DNA of 64,000 nucleotides from Mangrovimonas aestuarii (GTDB lineage: Bacteria; Bacteroidota; Bacteroidia; Flavobacteriales; Flavobacteriaceae): positions 124,001 to 188,000 of the forward strand of contig NZ_JARACK010000001.1 in NCBI RefSeq assembly GCF_028767185.1. The letters run 5' to 3'. This document shows, one piece after another, positions 1-9,603 of the stretch. How positions within the stretch are numbered: position 1 is the first letter of the stretch; every line of letters begins with the position of its first letter. A program made the translations under genes and the position numbers. The notes under the pieces were generated by a model. That model saw nothing but the letters and a program-made list of their open reading frames with translations. It was not told where the DNA came from and made no database searches.

Positions 1-837
1 ATGAGCGGAGAAATATTGATAGGCGCTCTTGGAGACCGCCATGCGACCTTAGAAGCCACGGGTAGCTGGAAAACCATTGAGCAGGATGGCATTATGCATG
101 CTCTTACAGCAGGTGGTCTTTTAGGTAAACTCACTTCAAAATCTTCCTTTAAACCGGCATTCCCGAAAATAAAGTATTTAGGGCACATTACCAGAAATGG
201 AAATAAACTAACCATGGATGATTTTATCGTCCCCAAACCGGACAAAACCTATAATACGCCCACAGTACTTTTTATTGGAACCTCTATGTCTGCTGGAAAA
301 ACCACATCGGCAAGGATTGTTACAGGGCTATTAAAGCAAAAAGGGCTTAAGGTTGTCGGCGCGAAAATTACTGGAGCCGGTCGTTATAAAGACATTCTTG
401 CAATTAAAGACATTGGTGCAGATGCCGTCTATGACTTTGTCGATGCTGGACTCCCCTCCTCTATTGCTCCATCAGACATTTACAAGAAAAAACTGCAGTA
501 CATGATGAACTGCGTAAGTAATGAATCGGCTGATATTGCAGTTATCGAAATAGGAGCTTCCCCACTAGAGCCATACAATGGCGACCTGGCCTATCAAGCT
601 ATAAAAAAACATGTAAAATGCACCATATTAAGCGCCTCAGACCCCTACTCCGTTTATGGCCTTATGGAAGCCTTTGACCTGAAACCCGATATTGTCACAG
701 GCATTTCCACAAATACCCTGGGAGGACGTGAACTGGTTGAAAAACTTTGTGGCGTAACGGCTCTAAACTTAATTGAAGCTGAGTCCATTCCCACTTTAAA
801 GAGTATCTTAAGACAGCGATTAGGGATAAGCGTTTGA
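1..837 (+). CDS. P-loop NTPase domain protein (DUF1611-like), probably 5' truncated by the window edge
   Basis: The visible 278 residues contain a Walker A-like loop, GTSMSAGKT, at about residues 93-101. The following helix and the stretch GAKITGAGRYKD resemble the P-loop half of DUF1611/DgcN-type or dethiobiotin synthetase-like proteins. The first ATG is base 1 of the window, so the true start may lie upstream. The gene ends 17 bp before the methyltransferase, which suggests co-transcription. The substrate cannot be told from the sequence; a role as an ATP-dependent amide-forming or carrier enzyme would be inference. The family assignment is tentative, but the P-loop is clear. Confidence 0.7.
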   Translation: MSGEILIGALGDRHATLEATGSWKTIEQDGIMHALTAGGLLGKLTSKSSFKPAFPKIKYLGHITRNGNKLTMDDFIVPKPDKTYNTPTVLFIGTSMSAGKTTSARIVTGLLKQKGLKVVGAKITGAGRYKDILAIKDIGADAVYDFVDAGLPSSIAPSDIYKKKLQYMMNCVSNESADIAVIEIGASPLEPYNGDLAYQAIKKHVKCTILSASDPYSVYGLMEAFDLKPDIVTGISTNTLGGRELVEKLCGVTALNLIEAESIPTLKSILRQRLGISV

Positions 838-854
838 TATTACAAATTTAACCA

Positions 855-1493
855 ATGGACAGAACAAAAAACACCATCAATGTTTTTAATAAGTATGCAC
901 AGGCCTATAACGAGAAATACATGGATGTTTCACTATACAAACCGTCCTTAAAAATCTTTTGCAAAACCCTAAAAAAGAAAAATCCCGAGATCTTAGAATT
1001 GGCCTGCGGTCCAGGCAACCTAACGAAGTATATTTTGGAACAGCGCCCCGACTTTAAAATTACAGCTACCGACCTATCTCCCAATATGCTAGAGATTGCC
1101 AAAAGCAACAATCCTTCTATTCAAGTTGAAAAATTAGACTGTAGAGAACTAAACAGCTTAAACAGAACATTTGATGCTATTGTTTGCGGATTTGGACTCC
1201 CCTACTTATCGAAGGAAGAGGTTGTACATCTTATTGAAGGTGTTCGCCTTGCTTTACACCAAAATGGACTATGCTACCTCAGCATAATGGAGGCCGATTT
1301 TAGTAAATCGGGGATTAAAAAATCCTCAAATGGTGAAGATGAATTGTACATTTATTACCATCAGGGCGAGTTTATTGAAAAAGCATTAAGAGACAACAAA
1401 CTTAAAGCTATACATACAGCACGATTAACTAATCCATTGGAACAGGAAATTACATCAAAGGACTTGGTTATCATAGCTCAAAAAACAGATTAA
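855..1493 (+). CDS. class I SAM-dependent methyltransferase
   Basis: This 212-residue protein has the Rossmann motif I LELACGPGNL at about residues 47-56, followed by motif II ending TATDLSPNMLEIA, where the acidic residue binds the SAM ribose. It also has motif IV FDAIVCGFGLPYL. The length suits a stand-alone cytosolic Methyltransf_25-type enzyme. The acceptor substrate is not evident. It starts just after the P-loop gene and ends 18 bp before the DUF985 gene, so the three are probably one transcript. Confidence 0.88.
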   Translation: MDRTKNTINVFNKYAQAYNEKYMDVSLYKPSLKIFCKTLKKKNPEILELACGPGNLTKYILEQRPDFKITATDLSPNMLEIAKSNNPSIQVEKLDCRELNSLNRTFDAIVCGFGLPYLSKEEVVHLIEGVRLALHQNGLCYLSIMEADFSKSGIKKSSNGEDELYIYYHQGEFIEKALRDNKLKAIHTARLTNPLEQEITSKDLVIIAQKTD

Positions 1494-1511
1494 TATCACT
1501 AAACCCAGAAC

Positions 1512-2012
1512 ATGAACCAAGCTGAGCAACTCATAAAAGCTTTAAACCTAGCTCCCCACCCAGAAGGCGGATATTACAAAGAAACCCATAGAAGTGAAGG
1601 CCTTATAACAGAGAGTAGCCTACCTGATTTTGAAGGTGACAGAAATTATTCTACTTGTATTTATTTTTTATTGACCTCTGATCAAATCTCTGCATTCCAT
1701 AAAATCAAACAAGATGAAATTTGGCATTTTTACCAAGGCTCACCTATAGTTCTCCATACCATTTCTGAAGATGGAGATCATAAAGAATACTTAATAGGCT
1801 CAGACATTATTAATGGGCAAACGCCTCAGTTGATAGTTCCCAACAACCATTGGTTTGCTGCTAAACTTTTTAACCCCGATGATTATGCCTTAGTTGGCTG
1901 TACTGTTTCTCCAGGCTTTGATTTTAGGGATTTTATACTTCCATCTAGACAGGAATTACTGTATAAATTTCCGCAACATAAAGAACTGGTTGTTGAGTTC
2001 ACAAAAGACTAA
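1512..2012 (+). CDS. DUF985 family cupin protein
   Basis: This 166-residue protein begins with the family signature NLAPHPEGGYYKETHRS at residues 11-27. It continues with the cupin core (IYFLLTSDQISAFHKI, then DEIWHFYQG), ending in the VGCTVSPGFDFRDF motif typical of DUF985 (Cupin_5). These are small single-domain beta-barrels of unknown biochemical function, sometimes likened to sugar epimerases. It is codirectional with its neighbours at short spacing; the deaminase follows 16 bp after its stop. Confidence 0.9.
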   Translation: MNQAEQLIKALNLAPHPEGGYYKETHRSEGLITESSLPDFEGDRNYSTCIYFLLTSDQISAFHKIKQDEIWHFYQGSPIVLHTISEDGDHKEYLIGSDIINGQTPQLIVPNNHWFAAKLFNPDDYALVGCTVSPGFDFRDFILPSRQELLYKFPQHKELVVEFTKD

Positions 2013-2028
2013 TGATAAAACTTTTAAC

Positions 2029-2466
2029 ATGGATAAATTCCTAAAAGAAGCTATAAATGAAGCAAAAAATGGACTGGACGAAGGTGGCATCCCCATCGGA
2101 TCTGTATTGGTACACAACGATAAAATAATAGGTCGCGGTCATAATCGCAGAGTACAACAAGGGAGTGTAATACGTCATGGTGAAATGGACGCTTTGGAAA
2201 ATGCCGGTCGGCAACCTGCAAGCATTTACAAAGAATGCACTTTATACACTACATTGTCGCCATGCCCAATGTGCTCGGGAACCATTTTACTCTATGGCAT
2301 CCCCAAAGTTATCATCGGTGAAAACACGACATTTATGGGGGAGGAAGAATTACTTAAGTCACGAGGTGTAGAAGTTGTTGTGGTTGATGATAATAATTGT
2401 AAATCCATGATGAGGGACTTTATAAAAAACAATCCTGAGTTGTGGAATGAAGATATTGGGGAGTGA
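2029..2466 (+). CDS. cytosine deaminase of the yeast Fcy1 type
   Basis: From the ATG at 2029 the product is 145 residues. It has zinc ligands in HGE (His50, catalytic Glu52) and SPCPMC (Cys79, Cys82). Its C-terminal half (GIPKVIIGENTTF, VEVVVVDDNNCK, the ending WNEDIGE) is strikingly like Saccharomyces Fcy1, which deaminates cytosine to uracil, rather than the unrelated TIM-barrel CodA of E. coli. An upstream in-frame ATG at 1894 lies inside the DUF985 gene and would add an unlikely 45-residue extension. The start at 2029 sits 16 bp past the previous stop. A pyrimidine salvage role is inferred. Confidence 0.9.
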   Translation: MDKFLKEAINEAKNGLDEGGIPIGSVLVHNDKIIGRGHNRRVQQGSVIRHGEMDALENAGRQPASIYKECTLYTTLSPCPMCSGTILLYGIPKVIIGENTTFMGEEELLKSRGVEVVVVDDNNCKSMMRDFIKNNPELWNEDIGE

Positions 2467-2556
2467 GAATAAAAACGATTAAGCAAAACAAAATCTAACT
2501 TTGGGTCAAAACCATTATCTTCGGAAAAACCACAATCCTCAAAATCAAAAACGCTT

Positions 2557-3774
2557 TTGAAGTCCAAACTTTTAAAATACATTGGTCCAGGCCCATTGGT
2601 TGCAGCTGCATTTATTGGTCCTGGAACGGTAACCGTATGCACTCTCGCCGGTGTGAAATTCGGTTACACGCTACTTTGGGCATTAATGCTTTCCATAATT
2701 GCCACTATTGTTTTACAAGAAATGGCAGCTCGTATAGGTATCACTACTCAAAAAGGTTTACCAGAAGTCATTAAAGAAACCATAAAAAACCCAATAGTCA
2801 AGACATTAGCTATAGGATTGATTATTCTTGCCATTGTTTTTGGAAATGCCGCTTATCAAGCCGGGAATATTAGTGGCGCCGTAATTGGTATCGAAGCTTT
2901 TGGAAGCATTAATCTTTTTGAAAACTTTACCCCCTACACTTTACTCACTGGGCTCATAGCTTGGGCTCTACTGATGAGCGGCAACTATAAACGTGTGCAA
3001 CAAATTATGGTAGCCATAGTTATTGTCATGAGTTCTGTATTTATGGTTACAGCCATAATGAGCAAACCTAAACTTAATGAACTTTTAAATGGTTTTACAC
3101 CAATGGCAAACAGTGACAACATCATGACCATTGTAGCCTTAATCGGAACAACAGTTGTACCGTACAACCTATTTATGCACGCTGCCTTGGTTTCCAAAAA
3201 ATGGCACAGTACAGAACAGATAAAATACGCTAGAGTAGACACTTTGATTGCCGTGATATTAGGCGGATTGGTTTCTATGGCCATAGTAGTAACAGGAGCA
3301 CTAGGTCAAGCTAAAGACGTACAAAACGTACTTGATCTGGCTAAAAGCCTTGAACCTATTTTAGGCAGTATAGCCACTTACTTTATTGGTTCTGGACTTT
3401 TTGCTGCCGGAATCACTTCGGCCATAACAGCTCCTTTGGCCGGTGCTTTGGTTATATGCGGATGCTTTGGGTGGGACAACAACCTCAACAGTAAACCTAT
3501 GCGAATTGCTTTTAGTACGATTCTCTTTTTAGGTGTTCTCTTTGCTTCCCTTGGCATAAAACCAGTACAACTTATCACTTTGGCTCAATTGGCAAATGGC
3601 ATACTATTACCCTTTTTGAGTACCTTTATTATATGGTTAATCAACAAGAAAAGCCTGATGGGAAAATATACCAACAATTGGATTTGGAATATAGTATCCA
3701 TCGGTATTTGGGTAATCACCTGGGTATTGGGAATAAAAAGTATTATTAAGGTTTTCGAAATATGGAGCAGCTAA
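2557..3774 (+). CDS. NRAMP-like (SLC11 fold) transporter with a mutated metal-binding triad
   Basis: This 405-residue polytopic membrane protein keeps the NRAMP TM1 context (GPGPLVAAAF, FGYTLLW, MAARIGITT). The canonical metal-binding DPGN in TM1 is GPGT here (about residues 21-24), and the TM6 AxxMPH is TTVVPYN (about residue 200). Both the metal-binding Asp/Asn and the Met are therefore missing. No ATG precedes the conserved N-terminus. TTG at 2557 is the only plausible start, and the frame is open upstream to a stop at 2470. It overlaps pxpA by 13 bp. Transport of 5-oxoproline or a related solute is inferred from the operon; Mn/Fe transport is doubtful. Confidence 0.85.
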   Translation: MKSKLLKYIGPGPLVAAAFIGPGTVTVCTLAGVKFGYTLLWALMLSIIATIVLQEMAARIGITTQKGLPEVIKETIKNPIVKTLAIGLIILAIVFGNAAYQAGNISGAVIGIEAFGSINLFENFTPYTLLTGLIAWALLMSGNYKRVQQIMVAIVIVMSSVFMVTAIMSKPKLNELLNGFTPMANSDNIMTIVALIGTTVVPYNLFMHAALVSKKWHSTEQIKYARVDTLIAVILGGLVSMAIVVTGALGQAKDVQNVLDLAKSLEPILGSIATYFIGSGLFAAGITSAITAPLAGALVICGCFGWDNNLNSKPMRIAFSTILFLGVLFASLGIKPVQLITLAQLANGILLPFLSTFIIWLINKKSLMGKYTNNWIWNIVSIGIWVITWVLGIKSIIKVFEIWSS

Positions 3775-4505
3775 TCATAGATATTAATAGCGATTTAGGT
3801 GAAGGCATGCCAAACGACATTGCTATTATGCCTTTAATAAGCAGCTGTAATATTGCTTGTGGCGGTCATGCTGGTAACGAATACACCATGAAGCACACTA
3901 TTAATTTAGCCTTGGAAAATCATGTAAAGATAGGTGCTCATCCTTCATACCCCGATCCGGAAAACTTTGGCCGGTTGCCTATGGAGATAGAACTCCACCT
4001 ACTTGAGGAAAGTCTATTGAATCAAATTCAGCTTTTGGAAAAACTGTTGGGTCAAGCTGGTGAAAAACTACATCATATAAAACCTCATGGTGCTCTGTAC
4101 AACCAAGCTGCAGTTGACAAAAAAATAGCTTCCATTATAATCAAGATAATGAAAGAAAATTTCGGTGATACTTTTTTGTACGCTCCTTACGGTTCGGTAA
4201 CTGCACAATTGGCAAAAAAGGAAAAGATCAATTTAAAGTACGAGGTGTTTGCCGATAGAAACTATAACGACGACCTCACTTTGGTAAACAGAAAAGAACC
4301 TAATGCAGTATTACATGATGCCAAAGCCGTAAAAGAACATTTGCTGCTGATGATACAGAAACAATTGGTAAAGACCGTTACCGGAAACCTAAAGCTCATT
4401 GAAGCCGATACAGTTTGTGTTCATGGTGACAATCCCGAAGCTTTAGCCCTGACCTCTGCTATCCATAACATGTTATCGAAACCTATTACAGACTTAGGAG
4501 AATGA
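3762..4505 (+). CDS. pxpA: 5-oxoprolinase subunit PxpA (LamB/YcsF family)
   Basis: This 247-residue protein has the LamB/YcsF signatures DINSDLGEG near the start, SCNIACGGHAG, GAHPSYPDPENFGR, IKPHGALYNQA and VCVHGDNPEA. With PxpB and PxpC it forms the ATP-dependent prokaryotic 5-oxoprolinase, which opens 5-oxoproline (pyroglutamate) to glutamate in the cytoplasm. The length matches the family. It overlaps the transporter gene by 13 bp and pxpB by 4 bp (ATGA type), so translational coupling is likely. Confidence 0.96.
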   Translation: MEQLIIDINSDLGEGMPNDIAIMPLISSCNIACGGHAGNEYTMKHTINLALENHVKIGAHPSYPDPENFGRLPMEIELHLLEESLLNQIQLLEKLLGQAGEKLHHIKPHGALYNQAAVDKKIASIIIKIMKENFGDTFLYAPYGSVTAQLAKKEKINLKYEVFADRNYNDDLTLVNRKEPNAVLHDAKAVKEHLLLMIQKQLVKTVTGNLKLIEADTVCVHGDNPEALALTSAIHNMLSKPITDLGE

Positions 4506-5209
4506 ATTATCTCCCAACATACAATTTTATCACGCCCACCATTTTGGAATTTGTTTGGCCAAAACAAATCAGCGAATCCATTCTTTTGGATATGTTGGTT
4601 GCAAAAGAAAAAGCTCTCGAATATTGGTCTACCGAAGTAATTGATGCTACAATGGGTTACCATTGTTTGAGTTTGCGTTTTAAACGTGGATATCAAAAAA
4701 ATGAAATTGAAAGTTTTCTATCATTATTAAAAAAGGCAAATTCTATTACTTTAAACAGAAAGCGATGGTTCATACCCGTTTTGTACAATGGTCGCGATCT
4801 TGAACGTGTATCAGAACTAACAGGATTGAATCCAACAGAAATTATCTCTCAGCATCAAAGGCCAGAGTATTTATTGCACTTTTATGGATTTATGCCCGGT
4901 TTTATGTACTTGGGAGGATTACCCAAGGAGCTATTTGCTCCAAGGAAATCAACTCCAGACCCTGTCGTTGAAAAAGGTTCGGTCGCCATTGGTGGAAAAC
5001 AAACTGGAATTTACCCAATGGATAGCCCAGGAGGCTGGAACATTATAGGTAAAACGCCCGTTCAACTTTTCAATATTAATAACACACCTCCCACCCAACC
5101 TAAACCAGGAGACATTATTAAATTTCAATCCGTAGACAACTATACATTCAACGACACTAAGTTGCAAGTTGACAATAACAACTATTCATTAAAACATGAG
5201 CCATACTAA
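4502..5209 (+). CDS. pxpB: 5-oxoprolinase subunit PxpB (KipI-like)
   Basis: This 235-residue protein has the carboxyltransferase-domain subunit 1 / KipI hallmark FMPGFMYLGGL, then PRKSTPDP and GSVAIGGKQTGIYP, and the ending SPGGWNIIGKTPVQLF. It works with PxpC as the biotin-independent carboxylase-like part of 5-oxoprolinase. Its ATG lies inside the last codons of pxpA (ATGA overlap), and its 3' end overlaps pxpC by 14 bp. Confidence 0.96.
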   Translation: MNYLPTYNFITPTILEFVWPKQISESILLDMLVAKEKALEYWSTEVIDATMGYHCLSLRFKRGYQKNEIESFLSLLKKANSITLNRKRWFIPVLYNGRDLERVSELTGLNPTEIISQHQRPEYLLHFYGFMPGFMYLGGLPKELFAPRKSTPDPVVEKGSVAIGGKQTGIYPMDSPGGWNIIGKTPVQLFNINNTPPTQPKPGDIIKFQSVDNYTFNDTKLQVDNNNYSLKHEPY

Positions 5210-6065
5210 GGCATACATAAAAGTTGTAAATCCCGGATTCTATTCCTCCATTCAGGACAAAGGGCGGTTTGGCTGTGGAAATTTAGGTGTTCCAAATTGT
5301 GGTGCAATGGATCACTATTCATACGCCTTAGTCAACTACCTGCTGAACAATCCTCAAAATGCGGCATGTTTGGAAATGACACTTTCGGGCGGGGAATTTA
5401 TCTTTCCCGAACCCACACAAATTTGTATTAGTGGTGCAGATACTCATATTTCAATAAATGGAACAGAACGTAATAAAAATAGAATTATATCAATTCAGCC
5501 TGGAGATCATTTAACAATTGGAGGCTTCAGCAAAGGAAGCAGATTATATTTAGCAATCAAGCATGGTTTCCAAACTGAAAGTATACTAAATAGCCGAAGT
5601 TGGTATAAAGGCATTACTAAATACCATCAACTAAAAAAGGGACAACAGCTAACATACCTACCCTACAATCAGTTTTCCCTAGGTTCTTCATCATACATTG
5701 CAGAGAACAAAACACTTTTTTCAACACAAAATCTAGAAGTCTACTTAGCTCCAGAAGGCAAAGAACTTCCGAAAAGCATTCTTACCAAACTACTTCAAAC
5801 AGAATTTCATATTTCTCCAGTTCAAAACCGAATGGGCATTCAATTGGAAGAGACTCTACCAAACAACCTAAACGAAATCTTGACTGTTCCCGTTTATACA
5901 GGAACCGTTCAATTGACACCTGGTGGCAAGATTATTATTTTAATGCGGGATGCACAAGTAACCGGTGGCTACCCCAGAATTTTTCAGCTTAGCGAACAAG
6001 CTATTTCTATATTGGCTCAAAAAAAACCAGGCGATGGCGTAAATTTCAAGCTTATACAAGATTAA
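5196..6065 (+). CDS. pxpC: 5-oxoprolinase subunit PxpC (KipA-like)
   Basis: This 289-residue protein has the KipA/carboxyltransferase subunit 2 motifs [45 protein letters not shown] and the C-terminal [15 protein letters not shown]. It completes the PxpABC set. It starts within the end of pxpB. Its stop codon overlaps the stop codon of the convergent permease gene, leaving no room for a terminator hairpin between them. Confidence 0.96.
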   Translation: MSHTKAYIKVVNPGFYSSIQDKGRFGCGNLGVPNCGAMDHYSYALVNYLLNNPQNAACLEMTLSGGEFIFPEPTQICISGADTHISINGTERNKNRIISIQPGDHLTIGGFSKGSRLYLAIKHGFQTESILNSRSWYKGITKYHQLKKGQQLTYLPYNQFSLGSSSYIAENKTLFSTQNLEVYLAPEGKELPKSILTKLLQTEFHISPVQNRMGIQLEETLPNNLNEILTVPVYTGTVQLTPGGKIIILMRDAQVTGGYPRIFQLSEQAISILAQKKPGDGVNFKLIQD

Positions 6066-7858
6066 AATTTATAGAAAACAGGTATAAGTAGAGTCGCCAA
6101 AATCCAAAAGACGATATTTAGAATAGTACCTACTTTCACGAAATCCATAAAACGATACTGACCTGCACTATAAACCATGGTATTGGTTTGATAGCCTACA
6201 GGTGTCATAAAACTTGCCGATGCCGCAAAAGTAATGGCCATTAAAAACGGAATAGGGCTTAACCCCAAGCTATTGGCTATTGCAATGGCTATAGGGGCTA
6301 AAAGAGCTGCGGCAGCATTATTCGACATGATTTCTGTTAATAAGGATGTCACAAAGTACAATCCGGAGACTACTGCAACTGGTCCCCATTGCCCAAGATT
6401 GTTCAGCAGGAATTGAGCTATCAGGTTATCAAGCCCCGTATTGGACATTGCTGCTCCAAGGCTTAATGCTCCAGCCAACAAGAAAACAATTTGCCAATTA
6501 ATAGACTCATAAGCCTCCTTCATGGTCAGGTTATTCATCAGCACTAAAACACTTGCTCCCGCGATGGCACCTGCCATAATATCCAAAATTTCGAAAGCGG
6601 CCAGAAGCACCACTAAAACAATTATTGTAATAGCCTTAAAAAACTTTGCCTTATCAAAGTGAATGATAGTGTCTTCGGAAAGCAATACAAAGGGAGCATC
6701 CTGTTCATTCTCCCTACGTTTAAGCTCCTTAACATAGTGTGTCTTTATTTCCGACATAATAATATCTCCTGCCTTTAGTTCTATATCGTAAAGATTCTCA
6801 TGTTTCACATCCTCTCTATGTTTTATAGCTAAAGGAACGGCTCGATAACGGCCTCTAAAATCCACTTCCTTTAATGTTTTACCATCAATCTCTGAATTTG
6901 CTGTAATTACCATTTCTACTAATGTAGACCCTCCTCCTTGGTCTAATCTCTCCTTATCTAAATTAGCAGAAGCAACCATTACCACTTGAGCCCTGTCTTT
7001 TAAAGATTTTATTTTATCTACATTACATTGAATCTTAAGGATATCATTTGCTTCCAGCATGAAGTCTCCTGGAGGAAGCATAAAACTATGACCATCACGA
7101 CGAACTTCAATAATATCCATTTCCAGCTCTTTCACCAGTTCAGAATCCATAATTTTCTTACCAACAGAATCTGCTCTTTCCAACAACTCTATCTCTGTTA
7201 AATAGTTACGCATCCCAAACTTCACCTTCAGGTTTCTTTCATCCTTCCTATCTGGTAAAATCTTAATCCCAAAGAACAGCATGTAAACAATTCCCACTAG
7301 AAGAAAAACGATCCCTAGTGAGGATAGGTCAAAAACACCTATTGAAATCCCAGCTTCTCGCTCTGCAATTCCCCCCACTAAAAGGTTAGTAGAAGTACCT
7401 ATTAAAGTACAGATTCCCCCAAAAATAGAAGCAAATGATAATGGGATAAGCATTTTTGAGGCACTCTGCCCAGATACATGAGCGACTTTTACAATTACAG
7501 GTATGAATACTGCTACAACTGCCGTATTGTTAATAAAGGCCGATACTACAGCTATAAGAATCATCATAAGCAGCATACCAATATTGAAATTATACCTAAA
7601 AATTCGAGCCAACCGCTGGGCCAATACCTGAAATACCCCGGTTTTCAATAATGCAGCACTGAGTATAAACATAAAAGCCACTGTAATAGTCGCTTTATTA
7701 CTAAACCCTTCTACGCCCTGCTGCGGTGTAATAACCCTAGTTACGATTAATACCACCATTGCCAAAAGTGCAATCAAATCTATAGGAATAACCTCTGTCG
7801 CAAAAAGAATTATTGCAATTACTATAACACATATGGTAATGATTATACCCGCAGTCAT
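6062..7858 (-). CDS. SLC13/DASS-type permease with internal RCK-C (TrkA-C) domains
   Basis: This 598-residue protein has an N-terminal bundle of hydrophobic helices with the [12 protein letters not shown] motif and a central hydrophilic region (about residues 205-385). That region has two TrkA-C-like repeats, seen as [19 protein letters not shown] and [15 protein letters not shown] second helical bundle carries [14 protein letters not shown] and the [12 protein letters not shown] segment. This is the divalent anion/sodium symporter architecture (citrate, sulfate or similar). The substrate is unknown. It is transcribed towards pxpC and may be physiologically unrelated. Confidence 0.9.
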   Translation of the reverse strand: MTAGIIITICVIVIAIILFATEVIPIDLIALLAMVVLIVTRVITPQQGVEGFSNKATITVAFMFILSAALLKTGVFQVLAQRLARIFRYNFNIGMLLMMILIAVVSAFINNTAVVAVFIPVIVKVAHVSGQSASKMLIPLSFASIFGGICTLIGTSTNLLVGGIAEREAGISIGVFDLSSLGIVFLLVGIVYMLFFGIKILPDRKDERNLKVKFGMRNYLTEIELLERADSVGKKIMDSELVKELEMDIIEVRRDGHSFMLPPGDFMLEANDILKIQCNVDKIKSLKDRAQVVMVASANLDKERLDQGGGSTLVEMVITANSEIDGKTLKEVDFRGRYRAVPLAIKHREDVKHENLYDIELKAGDIIMSEIKTHYVKELKRRENEQDAPFVLLSEDTIIHFDKAKFFKAITIIVLVVLLAAFEILDIMAGAIAGASVLVLMNNLTMKEAYESINWQIVFLLAGALSLGAAMSNTGLDNLIAQFLLNNLGQWGPVAVVSGLYFVTSLLTEIMSNNAAAALLAPIAIAIANSLGLSPIPFLMAITFAASASFMTPVGYQTNTMVYSAGQYRFMDFVKVGTILNIVFWILATLLIPVFYKF

Positions 7859-8049
7859 GGTTGGTTTTTTATCTTAGCATTGAATTTAACAGAACCCATC
7901 AACAAACTGAAAATCAGCACGAAAAATATCTGAAAAACTAATTTAAGCAATTAAACAAGACAAAACCATCCTCTTAATAATTAGATACATCCTAATTATT
8001 ACCTTTAGTTAAATTATTGCTTATAAGCATAACCTAACTTTATCTCAAT

Positions 8050-9036
8050 ATGAAAACTACCAAAACAATTATTTTAGTAGCGACTTTAGCTTTATTCCTG
8101 TATCAATGTAAGAACAGTAATGAAAAAGAAGTCCCTTCACCAACCTCAACAGTATCCAAAAAAACAGAAACAGAGCCTAAACGCATGGATTTTTCTGGCA
8201 ACTATGTCTCTGATGGCTACTTTCAACGAAACGAAAATTACGACTGGGTTGCTGTTTCAGTCAAACAAGGAATAGATAACATTATTTTACGAGTAAGATC
8301 TAGGGCAGACAAAAAGAAACCCACTTGTACCTTAGACCTTACTGCAAAGAAATTTAATGATACCACTTATATTGCTCTACTTGATCAAAAACCGGTAAAA
8401 ATCACTTTTGGAGAAAACTCCATAAACATTGCCACAGAACGCCCAGAAGACGGAGGTATTTTGCATTTTTATTGCTCTGGTGGAGCAACCGTTGCAGGCC
8501 AGTATAAAAAAATTGATGAGCCCCTGGATTCTTCACAGGTCGACAAAACTATATTTAGTCAAGTTTTAAACCTTCAAGGAATTGGATTTAATGTATCAGT
8601 AAAAAACACAAACGGAAAAAAGGAATTGACCGTTCTACCTTTTGGGCTTCAGGAAACAAACACCCCAGAAACCACGGAAATACACGGAAGGGTTTCAGGC
8701 GTAGAAACAGAAGATTTAAACTCTGATGGCTCTCCTGAAATTCTTGTTTTTGTGAAAAATGAAAATGGAAAAAAGGGAACTGTTATCGGCTATTCTACCA
8801 ACAATAGAAAATCGATGAGCAGAATATATTTCCCTCCCGTTGAAGACAATGACAAAATCAACAATGGATATGAGGGGCATGACGAATTTTCAATAATCGA
8901 AACTTATTTGGCTCAACGCTTCCCCATTACAGGCTCCAATAACATTAGACAAATAACCTATAAACTTGAAGACGGAGAAGCTATGAGACGATTTGAAATA
9001 AATCAAGTTTCGGACTTTCCCAACCCCAACCATTAA
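8050..9036 (+). CDS. putative lipoprotein, possible PliI-type lysozyme-inhibitor-like C-terminus
   Basis: This 328-residue protein has a signal peptide ending in Cys20 (FLYQC, a somewhat irregular lipobox) and a Ser/Thr/Lys-rich linker. The middle domain has no recognised family. The C-terminal part has the sequence DLNSDGSPEILVFVKNENG followed by YSTNN, resembling the PliI family of periplasmic I-type lysozyme inhibitors; that resemblance is from memory and moderate. A near-consensus promoter, TTG-N15-TAACTTTA, lies at 8017-8042. A strong terminator follows, so it appears monocistronic. Confidence 0.75.
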   Translation: MKTTKTIILVATLALFLYQCKNSNEKEVPSPTSTVSKKTETEPKRMDFSGNYVSDGYFQRNENYDWVAVSVKQGIDNIILRVRSRADKKKPTCTLDLTAKKFNDTTYIALLDQKPVKITFGENSINIATERPEDGGILHFYCSGGATVAGQYKKIDEPLDSSQVDKTIFSQVLNLQGIGFNVSVKNTNGKKELTVLPFGLQETNTPETTEIHGRVSGVETEDLNSDGSPEILVFVKNENGKKGTVIGYSTNNRKSMSRIYFPPVEDNDKINNGYEGHDEFSIIETYLAQRFPITGSNNIRQITYKLEDGEAMRRFEINQVSDFPNPNH

Positions 9037-9053
9037 TTAGATAATATAAAAGT

Positions 9054-9081
9054 AAAAAAAGGCGTCATTATGACGCCTTTT
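9054..9081 (+). terminator. rho-independent terminator after the 8050-9036 lipoprotein
   Basis: A perfect inverted repeat, AAAAGGCGTCAT / ATGACGCCTTTT, pairs 9057-9068 with 9070-9081. It is flanked by A- and T-runs, so it could work in both directions. It lies 18 bp after the stop codon. Confidence 0.9.
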
Positions 9082-9211
9082 CACTGATCACTAAGCACAA
9101 CCTCTTTAGAAATGATTTACTTTCTCATATGTATTTCAGCTAGTGGCTACATTACAAATATCGCTTTAGAATGTCACATCAGTATTAAAGAAATTAACCC
9201 TACCTTAATTC

Positions 9212-9350
9212 CTAATAAGCATTACAATTTTCTTCAGGTAAATTGAAGAAAAATTCGGTTCCTTAATCAAATACAATTTATACGTTAATAGAAGTATTGT
9301 GAAGTTCTATTTTCTTAACGATAGCCCAAACCTAAACCACTTCCTTTTTC
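9212..9350 (-). pseudogene. histidine kinase C-terminal remnant (HATPase_c), frameshifted
   Basis: Reading the minus strand gives the ATP-lid G-box GSGLGLG in one frame (about 9339-9319). After a one-base shift it gives LSLRK, IELHNTSINV and then GTEFFFNLPEENCNAY followed by a stop at 9212. This is the normal end of a sensor kinase (GLGLSLVxKxVELHxGxI...GTxFxFxLP), broken by a frameshift and in-frame stops. All upstream kinase domains are missing. It lies directly 3' of the truncated receiver gene in the same direction, so both are pieces of one decayed two-component operon. Confidence 0.6.
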
Positions 9351-9354
9351 CTAA

Positions 9355-9603
9355 TCATTTACTGGTAAGTACCAATACTGGAGTATTCACTTTAGTTGCT
9401 CTAAATTCTGTACAAACATCCATTCCTTTTTTACTAGGTAGCATTAAATTCAACACAATAAGCTCATAGTCTGATTTGTAGACTTCAATAAAACCTTCTT
9501 TACCATCATAACAACAGGTTACTTTAGTTTGATTGTTCTCTAGGTTAATAACAACCAGTTCTGCGATATTACTATCGTCTTCAAAAACTAGCCTGTACTT
9601 CAC
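9355..9603 (-). pseudogene. truncated response regulator receiver domain, phosphoacceptor Asp replaced by Asn
   Basis: This 82-residue reading frame matches the first two thirds of a CheY-like receiver. It has the acidic pair in VFEDD, then YELIVLNLMLPSKKGMDV where the phosphorylatable Asp should be the first N of LNLMLP, then the beta4 strand with Thr (VLVLTSK). It stops before the conserved Lys loop and helix 5, and no DNA-binding domain follows. The missing Asp, truncation at about residue 82 and adjacent broken kinase end all argue for a pseudogene. Confidence 0.75.
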
